A stretch of 12,692 nt of DNA, taken from CAZPWQ01 sp964590495 (GTDB taxonomy: Bacteria > Bacteroidota > Rhodothermia > Balneolales > Balneolaceae). Location: the NCBI GenBank assembly GCA_964590495.1, contig CAZPWQ010000101.1, positions 1 to 12,692 on the forward strand, read 5' to 3'. Of the stretch, positions 6,100 through 12,692 are shown in pieces. Below the pieces are notes generated by a model that saw only the letters and a list, made by a program, of their open reading frames with translations, was not told where the DNA came from and did no database searches. How positions within the stretch are numbered: position 1 is the first letter of the stretch; each line of letters begins with the position of its first letter. Position numbers and translations under genes: made by a program.

Positions 6100-6107
6100 T
6101 ATATTTG
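6100..6107 (+). promoter_or_regulatory. Possible ftsH promoter -7 box
   Basis: TATATTTG at 6100-6107 matches TAnnTTTG and lies 34 bases before the ftsH ATG. No good TTTG element is found at the proper distance upstream, so the call rests on one box. The rest of 6008-6141 shows no gene. Confidence 0.35.
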
Positions 6108-6141
6108 AGAGATAAGTTTAAAAAGGTAATCGAATTTATAC

Positions 6142-8238
6142 ATGTCGAAAAACAAGAAATCATCCAATAAAAAAGAATCCAATCTGAAGGATTCTAATAA
6201 GGGTAAAGACAAGAGTCCTAAATTTCCTATTTGGATTTATGTCGTATTGCTGCTGGCGCTGTTGGCCTTCCAGTTTTATTTTATGAGTCAGGATAGTGGA
6301 AACAGGATAAAATACAGCACGTTTCTGGAGTATGTTGAAGAAGGCTATGTGGAAGAAATTACCATTAAAAATGGGACTGCTATCACGGGTACTTATACCC
6401 AGAAAGCCATCAAGGAGGGAATTGTAAATCCTGATGAATCTGAAGAACAATGGCAGCTGACAGAAAGTAACCAGCCTCCAAAATTTAATACCACGATGCT
6501 GGAGGGGGATGAAATACGTCCGGTGCTGGACAGCAACAATATTGTTTACGACGTACAAATTGAAGAAGACTGGTTCAGCGGAATTTTTATCTGGCTTATT
6601 CCGATCGGATTAGCTATCGCTTTCTGGATCTTTATTTTCCGGAGAATGAATCCGGGGCAACAGGTATTAAACATAGGCAAAAACAAGGCATCCCTCTACG
6701 ATAAGCAGAAAGACAACAAAGTATCGTTTAAGGATGTAGCCGGACTCGAAGAGGCTAAAGCCGAAGTGGAAGAGGTCGTTGAATTTCTGAGATATCCTCA
6801 AAAATTTACCAAACTGGGAGGCACGCTACCCAAAGGGGTGTTGCTGGTTGGTCCTCCGGGTACGGGTAAAACTTTGCTTGCCAAGGCAACAGCTGGCGAA
6901 GCGGATGTACCGTTTTTTAGTTTGAGTGGATCCGATTTTGTTGAAATGTTTGTCGGAGTTGGTGCTGCACGTGTTCGCGATCTGTTCAAACAGGCTAAGG
7001 AAAAAGCTCCATGTATCATCTTTATTGATGAAATTGACGCTATCGGCCGGAGTCGGGGTAAAGGAATGATGATGGGATCTAATGATGAACGCGAGAATAC
7101 ATTAAATCAACTCCTCAGCGAAATGGACGGTTTTAATACCGACAAGGGAGTTATTATCATGGCAGCTACAAACCGCCCGGATGTATTAGATTCTGCCTTA
7201 TTGCGCCCGGGACGTTTTGACCGGCAGATACTGATCGACAAACCGGACCTGCGAGGTCGTGTTCAGGTACTGGAAGTCCATACCCGCAACCTGAAGATGT
7301 CGGAACAAATAGACCTTAAACTTTTAGCATCGCAGACTCCCGGTTTTGCCGGAGCCGAACTTGCCAATCTGTGTAATGAGGCAGCTCTTACTGCCGCCCG
7401 CCGGGATAAAGATGAGATTGAGATGGAAGACTTCCAGGACTCCATTGAACGTGTCATTGCAGGACTTGAAAAGAAGAACAAACTGATCAGCCCGCACGAG
7501 CGTAAAATTGTAGCATATCATGAATCCGGCCACGCCATTCTCGGTTGGTATCTTGAACATACCGACCCGGTCTTGAAAGTGAGTATTGTACCGCGCGGAC
7601 TGGCTGCTCTTGGTTACACGTTGCAGACCCCTCTCGAAGACCGGTTTCTTATGACAACCGAAGAACTCAATGATAAAATTTGTGCTTTATTGGGTGGAAG
7701 AATTGCCGAAGAAATTGTTTTTGGCAGTATTTCGACAGGTGCACAAAATGACCTTGAACGGATTACCAATATGGCTTTTGCAATGGTAGCTGAATATGGA
7801 ATGAGCGAGGAAATAGGATATCTCTCACTCAAAGATTCACAAAATCCGGATAACAGCTATGGATTTAATAAAAAGTATTCCGAGAATACCGCCCAGCGTA
7901 TCGACGAAGCTGTGAAAGCTATTATCGAGAAAAATTACGAGCGAACAAAAAAACTGCTGACCGAACATCGTGAAGAGCTTGAAACCATGGCCGAAACACT
8001 TCTTCAAAAAGAAGTGCTCGATCATAATGATCTTAAATCCCTGTTGGGAGCCCATCCTAAAGGCAAGTATCCGGAAGGGATTTTTGACAGTGAAAAGGCG
8101 GCAAAGAATTTAAATGGAAATACCACACATACACTAAAAAGCGACGGTGAAAAAGAACAAGCTGCTTCTTCAACAGATGGTGATGCTAAAACAGGGGATG
8201 CTGATTCCGATAAGGAAGAGACACCCGGGGAAGAATAA
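6142..8238 (+). CDS. ftsH: ATP-dependent zinc metalloprotease FtsH
   Basis: FtsH is the membrane-anchored AAA+ protease that extracts and degrades membrane proteins and some unstable regulators. The 698-residue product begins with a lysine/serine-rich cytoplasmic tail, then membrane helices at about 29-48 and 147-167 around a periplasmic domain. The AAA+ module has Walker A GPPGTGKT (237-244), pore loop MFVGVG (269-274), Walker B IIFIDEIDA (292-300) and second region of homology ending RPGRFDR (355-361) with the arginine fingers. The peptidase domain has zinc motif HESGH (460-464) and the third ligand Asp537 in GAQNDLER. The C-terminus is a low-complexity acidic tail (about 660-698). All catalytic residues are present and length is within the family's range. 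It stands alone between two structured intergenic regions. Confidence 0.97.
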   Translation: MSKNKKSSNKKESNLKDSNKGKDKSPKFPIWIYVVLLLALLAFQFYFMSQDSGNRIKYSTFLEYVEEGYVEEITIKNGTAITGTYTQKAIKEGIVNPDESEEQWQLTESNQPPKFNTTMLEGDEIRPVLDSNNIVYDVQIEEDWFSGIFIWLIPIGLAIAFWIFIFRRMNPGQQVLNIGKNKASLYDKQKDNKVSFKDVAGLEEAKAEVEEVVEFLRYPQKFTKLGGTLPKGVLLVGPPGTGKTLLAKATAGEADVPFFSLSGSDFVEMFVGVGAARVRDLFKQAKEKAPCIIFIDEIDAIGRSRGKGMMMGSNDERENTLNQLLSEMDGFNTDKGVIIMAATNRPDVLDSALLRPGRFDRQILIDKPDLRGRVQVLEVHTRNLKMSEQIDLKLLASQTPGFAGAELANLCNEAALTAARRDKDEIEMEDFQDSIERVIAGLEKKNKLISPHERKIVAYHESGHAILGWYLEHTDPVLKVSIVPRGLAALGYTLQTPLEDRFLMTTEELNDKICALLGGRIAEEIVFGSISTGAQNDLERITNMAFAMVAEYGMSEEIGYLSLKDSQNPDNSYGFNKKYSENTAQRIDEAVKAIIEKNYERTKKLLTEHREELETMAETLLQKEVLDHNDLKSLLGAHPKGKYPEGIFDSEKAAKNLNGNTTHTLKSDGEKEQAASSTDGDAKTGDADSDKEETPGEE

Positions 8239-8328
8239 ATAGGTTCGGAATTTCGGGAACACAGGCCGGCGGCGGTTGGTGGTGCAGTACAATCACTCAA
8301 TAAATCTGTATAATTGCCTCTTCTGCTG

Positions 8329-8391
8329 ATCCGGGTACCCAGTCTTCTCAATTCAATTTGAGAATTCCTGTTAACGTCCAACTACCCGGAT
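8329..8391. repeat. Nested hairpin in the ftsH-PTPS gap
   Basis: ATCCGGGTA at 8329-8337 is a perfect reverse complement of TACCCGGAT at 8383-8391. Inside, TTCTCAA 8345-8351 pairs with TTGAGAA 8358-8364 around a six-base loop. No T tract follows, so it is not a typical terminator. It could be a dispersed repeat or part of a leader of the downstream pterin genes. The remainder of 8239-8509 has no gene and no recognised promoter or riboswitch. Confidence 0.5.
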
Positions 8392-8509
8392 TTAATATTG
8401 AATATAATAGCCATGCATCATAATTTACGCTGACTTGCGTTACCATTGTGGAACTATCACGAAACGGGCATCGTTAAACGAAGCCATCATTAAATAAAGC
8501 AATTGTCGT

Positions 8510-8944
8510 TTGGTTTTTGTTACCAGAAAAGCACATTTCAATGCCGCACATCGCCTTCATAATCCTACTAAATCGGATGAATGGAACAGGAAGATGTTTG
8601 GAAAATGCAATCACGAGCATTGGCACGGGCATAACTATATTCTCAAGGTAACGGTGGCCGGGAAACCGGATCCTGATACAGGTTATGTAATCGACTTGTC
8701 ACAGCTTAAGTCAATTATTCATGAAAAAATAGTTGAAAAGTGTGATCACAGAAACCTGAATCTCGATGTGGATTTCATAGAAGAGATTATACCATCAACA
8801 GAAAACCTGGCAAAGGCTTTTTTTGAACAGTTGGAGGAACTGATCAAAAAAGAAAGTTACGGCGAAGGTTTCCTGTATGAAGTTGAGCTTCAGGAAACCG
8901 AACGAAACAGTGCAAAATATTGTCCGTATCTTTTGAAATCATAG
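8510..8944 (+). CDS. 6-pyruvoyl tetrahydropterin synthase / QueD family enzyme
   Basis: The 144-residue protein is of the PTPS/QueD family, acting on dihydroneopterin triphosphate. Zinc ligands are His14 (FNAAHRL) and His39 and His41 (HGHNY); the catalytic Cys33 lies in FGKCN, with C-x5-HGH spacing as in animal PTPS rather than the shorter spacing of E. coli QueD. VIDLSQLK, CDHRNLN (Asp-His pair) and PSTENLA follow, and a Glu in LQETERN anchors the pterin. The start is a TTG: an in-frame stop lies only 12 bases upstream and no ATG is available, while VFVTRKAHFNAAHRL fits the family's N-terminus. folE2, which makes the substrate, follows after 46 bases. Product could be 6-carboxytetrahydropterin for queuosine or 6-pyruvoyl tetrahydropterin; sequence alone does not decide. 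Confidence 0.88.
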   Translation: MVFVTRKAHFNAAHRLHNPTKSDEWNRKMFGKCNHEHWHGHNYILKVTVAGKPDPDTGYVIDLSQLKSIIHEKIVEKCDHRNLNLDVDFIEEIIPSTENLAKAFFEQLEELIKKESYGEGFLYEVELQETERNSAKYCPYLLKS

Positions 8945-8990
8945 GAAACAAGGATATTATTAAACCAAGACTGAATTTTCAATTATCAGC

Positions 8991-9890
8991 ATGATTGACA
9001 CGAAATTGAAACGTTATTACGACCCGACATTTACTATTTCCGACGATTACAAGGCCAGTTTACCTGATCTGCAAAATGGACCTGCTTCCCTGATCGAAGG
9101 GGCTGATGTACCTATCCAGCAGGTAGGTATCTCAGACTTTAAGCTTCCCCTGAAATATCCGCGTCCCAACGGCGAACTTTTAACGCTTGAAACCTCCGTT
9201 GACGGCTATGTGGGTTTGGAGGCCGGCAAAAAAGGTATCAATATGAGCAGAATTATCCGCTCATTCTATAATTTTAAGGATGAAGTTTTCCATCCGGATA
9301 AACTGAAAGAGGTTCTGGAAACCTACCGGGATGAACTTGATTCCCAAACGGCATACCTGCGGCTTTCTTTTAATTATCCGATCCTGCAGGAAAGTCTGAG
9401 GTCGGAATTGGAGGGATATCAGTACTACAATGTTGCCATTGAAGGTACAATGAACCCGGACGGACGGTTTCGAAAGTTCATCCACCTGGATTTTGACTAC
9501 AGCAGCGCATGCCCATGTTCCTTTGAACTTTCAGAACATGCCCGCGAGAACAGGGGAGTGGCAGCTATTTCTCACAGTCAGCGCAGCATTGCGAGCCTTA
9601 CCATAGAACTGGATGAGGAATTGTTTATTGAAGATCTTGTACAACATTGTCGCCAAGCGCTTAAAACCGAAACACAGGTAATAGTAAAAAGAGAGGATGA
9701 ACAGGCTTTTGCCGAGATGAACGGAGCCTATCAGAAGTTTGTCGAGGATGCGGCGCGCCTATTGTATGAAGAGCTGAATGAGGAGGAAAGAATTACCGAC
9801 TTTGTCATCCGCTGTGTGCATATGGAAAGCCTGCACAGCCACGATGCGGTAAGCCGTATTTGCAAAGGTGTGAAAAATGGATTACGATAA
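8991..9890 (+). CDS. folE2: GTP cyclohydrolase FolE2 (type IB)
   Basis: FolE2 converts GTP to 7,8-dihydroneopterin triphosphate, the first step to folate and to queuosine-type 7-deazapurines. It is the metal-flexible alternative to FolE. The 299-residue sequence has the family marks in order: SVDGYVGLEAGKKGINMSR (69-87), ACPCS (173-177) with the metal and catalytic cysteine, AISHSQRS (192-199), EDEQAFAEMN (235-244), and SLHSHDAV (280-287). Length is at the usual size. It follows the PTPS/QueD gene by 46 bases, and together they supply and use the same intermediate, so an operon is likely. No regulatory site such as a Zur box was recognised. The last 14 bases overlap a small hydrophobic reading frame. 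Confidence 0.93.
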   Translation: MIDTKLKRYYDPTFTISDDYKASLPDLQNGPASLIEGADVPIQQVGISDFKLPLKYPRPNGELLTLETSVDGYVGLEAGKKGINMSRIIRSFYNFKDEVFHPDKLKEVLETYRDELDSQTAYLRLSFNYPILQESLRSELEGYQYYNVAIEGTMNPDGRFRKFIHLDFDYSSACPCSFELSEHARENRGVAAISHSQRSIASLTIELDEELFIEDLVQHCRQALKTETQVIVKREDEQAFAEMNGAYQKFVEDAARLLYEELNEEERITDFVIRCVHMESLHSHDAVSRICKGVKNGLR

Positions 9891-9969
9891 ATTCGAAATC
9901 CAAATGACCAAAATCCTAATCGGGTGCTATTTAATTGGCTCTGTAGGCCTTACTCTAATTTCTTGCTAA
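9877..9969 (+). CDS. Possible small membrane peptide overlapping the folE2 end
   Basis: A 30-codon frame starts at ATG 9877 inside the end of folE2 and ends at TAA 9967-9969. After a polar start (MDYDKFEIQMTK) it has one hydrophobic stretch (ILIGCYLIGSVGLTLISC) that could span the membrane. The overlapping start would allow translational coupling to folE2. Its stop lies just before a palindromic repeat, so it may be a longer gene cut short by that repeat, or mere chance. I do not recognise a family. Confidence 0.25.
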   Translation: MDYDKFEIQMTKILIGCYLIGSVGLTLISC

Positions 9970-9970
9970 A

Positions 9971-9993
9971 GATCCTGAAACAAGTTCAGGATG
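9971..9993. repeat. Palindromic intergenic repeat, unit 1
   Basis: ATCCTGAA 9972-9979 and TTCAGGAT 9985-9992 form a perfect 8-base-pair hairpin with loop ACAAG. With its flanks it reads as the reverse complement type of the second unit at 10026-10050. Short palindromes of this kind are scattered in intergenic regions of many bacterial genomes. Confidence 0.65.
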
Positions 9994-10025
9994 ACACGGT
10001 TTTGTCTCAATAATCAAGTAAGGCG

Positions 10026-10050
10026 TCATTCCGAATTTATTTCGGAATCT
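10026..10050. repeat. Palindromic intergenic repeat, unit 2 (inverted)
   Basis: ATTCCGAA 10028-10035 and TTCGGAAT 10041-10048 form a perfect 8-base-pair hairpin with loop TTTAT. The unit, including a flanking GTC, resembles unit 1 in opposite orientation, so the two form an inverted pair about 35 bases apart. The stretch 10051-10170 carries further GGAATC/GATTC and AAGGA/TCCTT fragments but no credible gene. Confidence 0.65.
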
Positions 10051-10218
10051 GTAGCGCTCAGCTGCGAAAAAGCTCTTACGGAATCCCCAGCTGAAGATTC
10101 TGTCCAAAGGACTCCTTGGGAGAAACAAGTCTTCTGGCCTTTGAATCGCTGGTGGGATCTGGCAGACGGGTAAAGAGTTATTGTTTCTTTAAATGAAAGC
10201 TGACCGCTGATAGCTAAA

Positions 10219-10248
10219 CACAAACTGTTTCGATTTTGAACATTTGTG
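10219..10248 (-). terminator. Hairpin after sucA, possible terminator
   Basis: CACAAA 10219-10224 pairs with TTTGTG 10243-10248, and TGTT 10226-10229 with AACA 10239-10242, leaving one bulged base. It lies about 12 bases beyond the sucA stop. On the minus strand only a short T run follows, so it is a weak terminator or an mRNA 3'-end stabiliser. Confidence 0.4.
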
Positions 10249-10259
10249 CTTGGAATTTC

Positions 10260-12692
10260 TTATCCCAGCGCTTCTTCCAACAATTTTTGCTGCTCAGCCT
10301 GGTGAATCTTCATCTGCCCGGCTGCGGGTGAGGCTGAGGCCTGGCGGCCGACATATCTCAGTGACTGCTTCTTTTGCAGTTGTCCCATAATCCGGGGTGC
10401 TACAAAAGTCCAGCCGCCCATGTTCTTTGGTTCTTCCTGACACCATACGATATCTTCGACGTTCTTGTATTCCTTTAGAATAGATTCCACTTCCATATTG
10501 GGGAAAGGATAAAACTGTTCCAGTCTGTGAATCGCTATATTTTCAATTTCTTTATCCTCTCGTTCTTTATACAGATCGAAATAAACCTTGCCGGAGCAAA
10601 GAATCAGCCGGTCGACTTTTTTCATATCTGTCACCTCATCATCAGGAATAAAAGGCTGATATTTGCCATTTGCCAGATCATCGGTGTTCGAGGTAGCCAG
10701 CGGATGCCTCAGAAGGCTTTTCGGCGACATGATAATCAGAGGTTTTTTATGTTCCTGCTTTGCCTGTTTACGAAGGATATGAAAATACTGTGCCGGAGTT
10801 GTCAGGTTGACAACCTGCATATTATCCTCAGCACATTGCTGAAGGAAGCGTTCGAGGCGTCCCGAAGAGTGTTCGGGACCCTGACCCTCATAACCGTGAG
10901 GTAACGTCATTACAAGCGAAGATTGCTGTCCCCATTTTTCTTCGCTCGCCGAAATAAACTGATCGATCGGTATTTGGGCACCGTTAACAAAATCACCGAA
11001 CTGAGCTTCCCATATTACAAGTGCGTCAAGATTAGCTGCACTGTAACCGAACTCAAAACCTACACAGGCGAATTCACTTAACAGGCTGTTATAGGGATAA
11101 AACGGCGCCTGGTCGTCCTCCAGGTTATTCAGTGGGATAAATTTTTGATCGGTCTCGGTACCATGCAATATCGCATGACGGTGAGAGAACGTACCCCGTT
11201 CGGCATCCTGGCCTGTCAGACGTACCGTCGTACCATTTTTCAGAAGTGAACCGAAGGCGAGAGCTTCGGCAAAACCCCAGTCGATTCTTTTCTCATTTTT
11301 ATCAACAATTTCGGCGCGTTTGGCAAGTTGCCTGAGCAGTTTGGGATTCGCATCAAAATCTTTGGGTACGGTATTCAGCTTAACGGCTATATCCTTAAGT
11401 TCCCCCTCGGGATACTTGGTATCGGGAAATTCAGCCCATTCTTCCTGCTTTGTTTCCGTACGGTCGATCATATCTTCGGTTACTTCAAGGGGAGATGCTT
11501 TTTTGGCATCCTCGAAAGCTTCCCGCAACAGTTCATCGAATTCAGCAAAAATTTCTTCTGTTTCCTCTTCCGTCAATTCTCCTTTTCGAACCAGCTGTTT
11601 TGTATAGATATCGCGTACCGTCGGATGGGTTTCAATTTCCTTATACATACCCGGCTGGGTAAAGGCAGGTTCATCACCTTCATTATGCCCGTGCTTGCGG
11701 AAACAAACCAGATCAATAACGACATCCTTGCCGAACTTCTGCCGGTACTCAAAAGCCATTTGCATAGCATGTACTGCTTCTTCAGGATTATCACCATTAA
11801 CGTGGAAGATTGGAGCCAGGATCATTTTGGCGAGATCAGATGCATATTCAGTAGACCGTCCATCCTTCGGCAATGTAGTAAATCCAATTTGGTTATTAAT
11901 AATAATATGAACGGTACCGCCAGTTTTATAGGCTTCCAGTTGAGACATATTCAGAGTCTCGGCCACAACACCCTGCCCGGAAAAGGCCGCATCGCCGTGA
12001 ATAAGTACAGGAAGAATTTTCTTGCCAGGATTATCATCCTCAAGGTGATCCTGTGTAGCCCGTGTGGCACCCTCGACGACCGGATTGACAGATTCAAGAT
12101 GGCTCGGATTCGGCATCAGTTCTATTTCTACTTTTTGTCCCTCTTTAGTTTCATATGCACCTTTTGAACCGAGATGGTACTTCACGTCACCCGATCCCTG
12201 AATGCTGCCGGGATCGACATTGCCTTCAAAATCGGCAAAGACTTTGCGGTAGGGTTTGTTCATTATGTTTACTAGGATATTCAGGCGTCCCCGGTGAGCC
12301 ATGCCCATAAATATTTTTTCAACCTGATCTTCACCCGCTTTTTCCAGCATGTGATGCATTAGCGGAATCAGCGTATCGGCACCTTCCAGTGAAAACCTTT
12401 TGTGACCGATATACTTTTTATGCAGGAACTGTTCAAAAGCCATCGCCTGGTTAAGGCGGTGGAGGATCTCTATTTTTTGCTCCTTGTCAAGCTCCGGGGT
12501 ATTGGTAGTGGTTTCCATCCGTTCCCGCAGCCATTTTCGTTCTTCGAGGTCAAGCAGATGCATGAACTCCGCACCGATTTTACCGCAATAGGTAGCCCGC
12601 AGCAGACGCACGATTTCACGAAGGGTAGCTTTTTCATTTCCGCCCAGACCGGCACAATAGAACTCACGGTCCATATCCCAGAGCGTAAGATC
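10260..12692 (-). CDS. sucA: 2-oxoglutarate dehydrogenase E1 component, 5' end outside window
   Basis: SucA is the thiamine-diphosphate-dependent E1 enzyme that decarboxylates 2-oxoglutarate in the TCA cycle and hands the succinyl group to E2. The visible 810 codons begin inside the gene: the frame is open to the window edge and reads DLTLWDMDREF, so the ATG at 12674 is internal and roughly 110-130 residues are missing. Motifs, counted from that Met: GMAHRGRLN (124-132), the ThDP/Mg motif starting GDAAF at 227 and ending INNQ near 262, and in the second half GQDAERGTFSHRHA of the transketolase pyrimidine-type domain. The C-terminus is complete (EALG, stop at 10260-10262). The gene converges on folE2. 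No sucB follows, so E2 must lie elsewhere or upstream. Confidence 0.95.
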   Translation of the reverse strand, partial: DLTLWDMDREFYCAGLGGNEKATLREIVRLLRATYCGKIGAEFMHLLDLEERKWLRERMETTTNTPELDKEQKIEILHRLNQAMAFEQFLHKKYIGHKRFSLEGADTLIPLMHHMLEKAGEDQVEKIFMGMAHRGRLNILVNIMNKPYRKVFADFEGNVDPGSIQGSGDVKYHLGSKGAYETKEGQKVEIELMPNPSHLESVNPVVEGATRATQDHLEDDNPGKKILPVLIHGDAAFSGQGVVAETLNMSQLEAYKTGGTVHIIINNQIGFTTLPKDGRSTEYASDLAKMILAPIFHVNGDNPEEAVHAMQMAFEYRQKFGKDVVIDLVCFRKHGHNEGDEPAFTQPGMYKEIETHPTVRDIYTKQLVRKGELTEEETEEIFAEFDELLREAFEDAKKASPLEVTEDMIDRTETKQEEWAEFPDTKYPEGELKDIAVKLNTVPKDFDANPKLLRQLAKRAEIVDKNEKRIDWGFAEALAFGSLLKNGTTVRLTGQDAERGTFSHRHAILHGTETDQKFIPLNNLEDDQAPFYPYNSLLSEFACVGFEFGYSAANLDALVIWEAQFGDFVNGAQIPIDQFISASEEKWGQQSSLVMTLPHGYEGQGPEHSSGRLERFLQQCAEDNMQVVNLTTPAQYFHILRKQAKQEHKKPLIIMSPKSLLRHPLATSNTDDLANGKYQPFIPDDEVTDMKKVDRLILCSGKVYFDLYKEREDKEIENIAIHRLEQFYPFPNMEVESILKEYKNVEDIVWCQEEPKNMGGWTFVAPRIMGQLQKKQSLRYVGRQASASPAAGQMKIHQAEQQKLLEEALG

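Noticed and set aside
8239..8509. preQ1 riboswitch before the PTPS/QueD-family gene
   Set aside because: I could not find a convincing preQ1 aptamer; the visible hairpin has a different design and lies more than 100 bases upstream.
9991..10173. 60-codon forward reading frame (containing HSEFISES)
   Set aside because: It is the translation of the palindromic repeats; such peptides are a known by-product of intergenic repeats and there is no ribosome binding site or protein-like composition.
11328..12167. 279-codon forward reading frame opposite sucA
   Set aside because: It lies wholly antisense to strongly conserved sucA sequence and is phenylalanine/isoleucine-rich, as expected for a shadow frame.
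1..12692. CRISPR array, tRNA, rRNA, prophage or toxin-antitoxin genes
   Set aside because: No spaced direct repeats, tRNA-like cloverleaf or T-loop consensus, rRNA sequence, or phage/defence domains were recognised on either strand.

Overview
The window reads as a chromosomal housekeeping segment from a member of the Bacteroidota/Balneolota (FCB) group. The evidence is a promoter box of the TAnnTTTG type upstream of rpsF, mostly weak Shine-Dalgarno signals, an ExbB / small membrane protein / ExbD / ExbD cluster, and the character of ThiL, PTPS and FtsH. The placement is inference from sequence style, not from a search. No phage, plasmid, CRISPR, tRNA, rRNA or defence genes are visible.

Layout, left to right. 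(1) 1-1339: a promoter and a hairpin 5' leader, then the operon rpsF-rpsR-rplI (proteins S6, S18, L9). (2) 1374-2365: what is left of a dsbD-like gene. An intact 164-codon secreted N-terminal domain with both redox cysteines survives, the multi-pass membrane core is absent, and the C-terminal thioredoxin-like domain is broken over several frames and has lost its CxxC. (3) 2458-4596: a promoter region and an energy-transducing operon, exbB - unknown 89-residue membrane protein - exbD - exbD, with no tonB in the window. (4) 4593-4685: an inverted repeat and a terminator-like hairpin that runs straight into thiL (thiamine-monophosphate kinase, to 5733). (5) 5740-6007: a strongly structured intergenic element with imperfect terminal inverted repeats, enclosing a three-way-junction fold. 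(6) 6142-8238: ftsH. (7) 8239-8509: an intergenic region with a nested hairpin. (8) 8510-9890: a pterin pair, a PTPS/QueD-family enzyme with a TTG start and folE2 (type IB GTP cyclohydrolase). (9) 9891-10259: a small overlapping hydrophobic reading frame and a cluster of palindromic repeats. (10) 10260-12692, minus strand: most of sucA (2-oxoglutarate dehydrogenase E1), cut by the window edge and converging on folE2.

Functional links: S6, S18 and L9 are ribosomal. The Exb proteins form a proton-driven inner-membrane motor. FolE2 makes dihydroneopterin triphosphate, which the neighbouring PTPS-family enzyme converts, so these two probably form one pterin/7-deazapurine unit. The most unusual material is non-coding or decayed: the 5740-6007 element, the dsbD remnant, and the hairpin leader of rpsF. 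I see no convincing new multi-gene system; the best candidates for something undescribed are the structured intergenic element and the 89-residue Exb-cluster protein.
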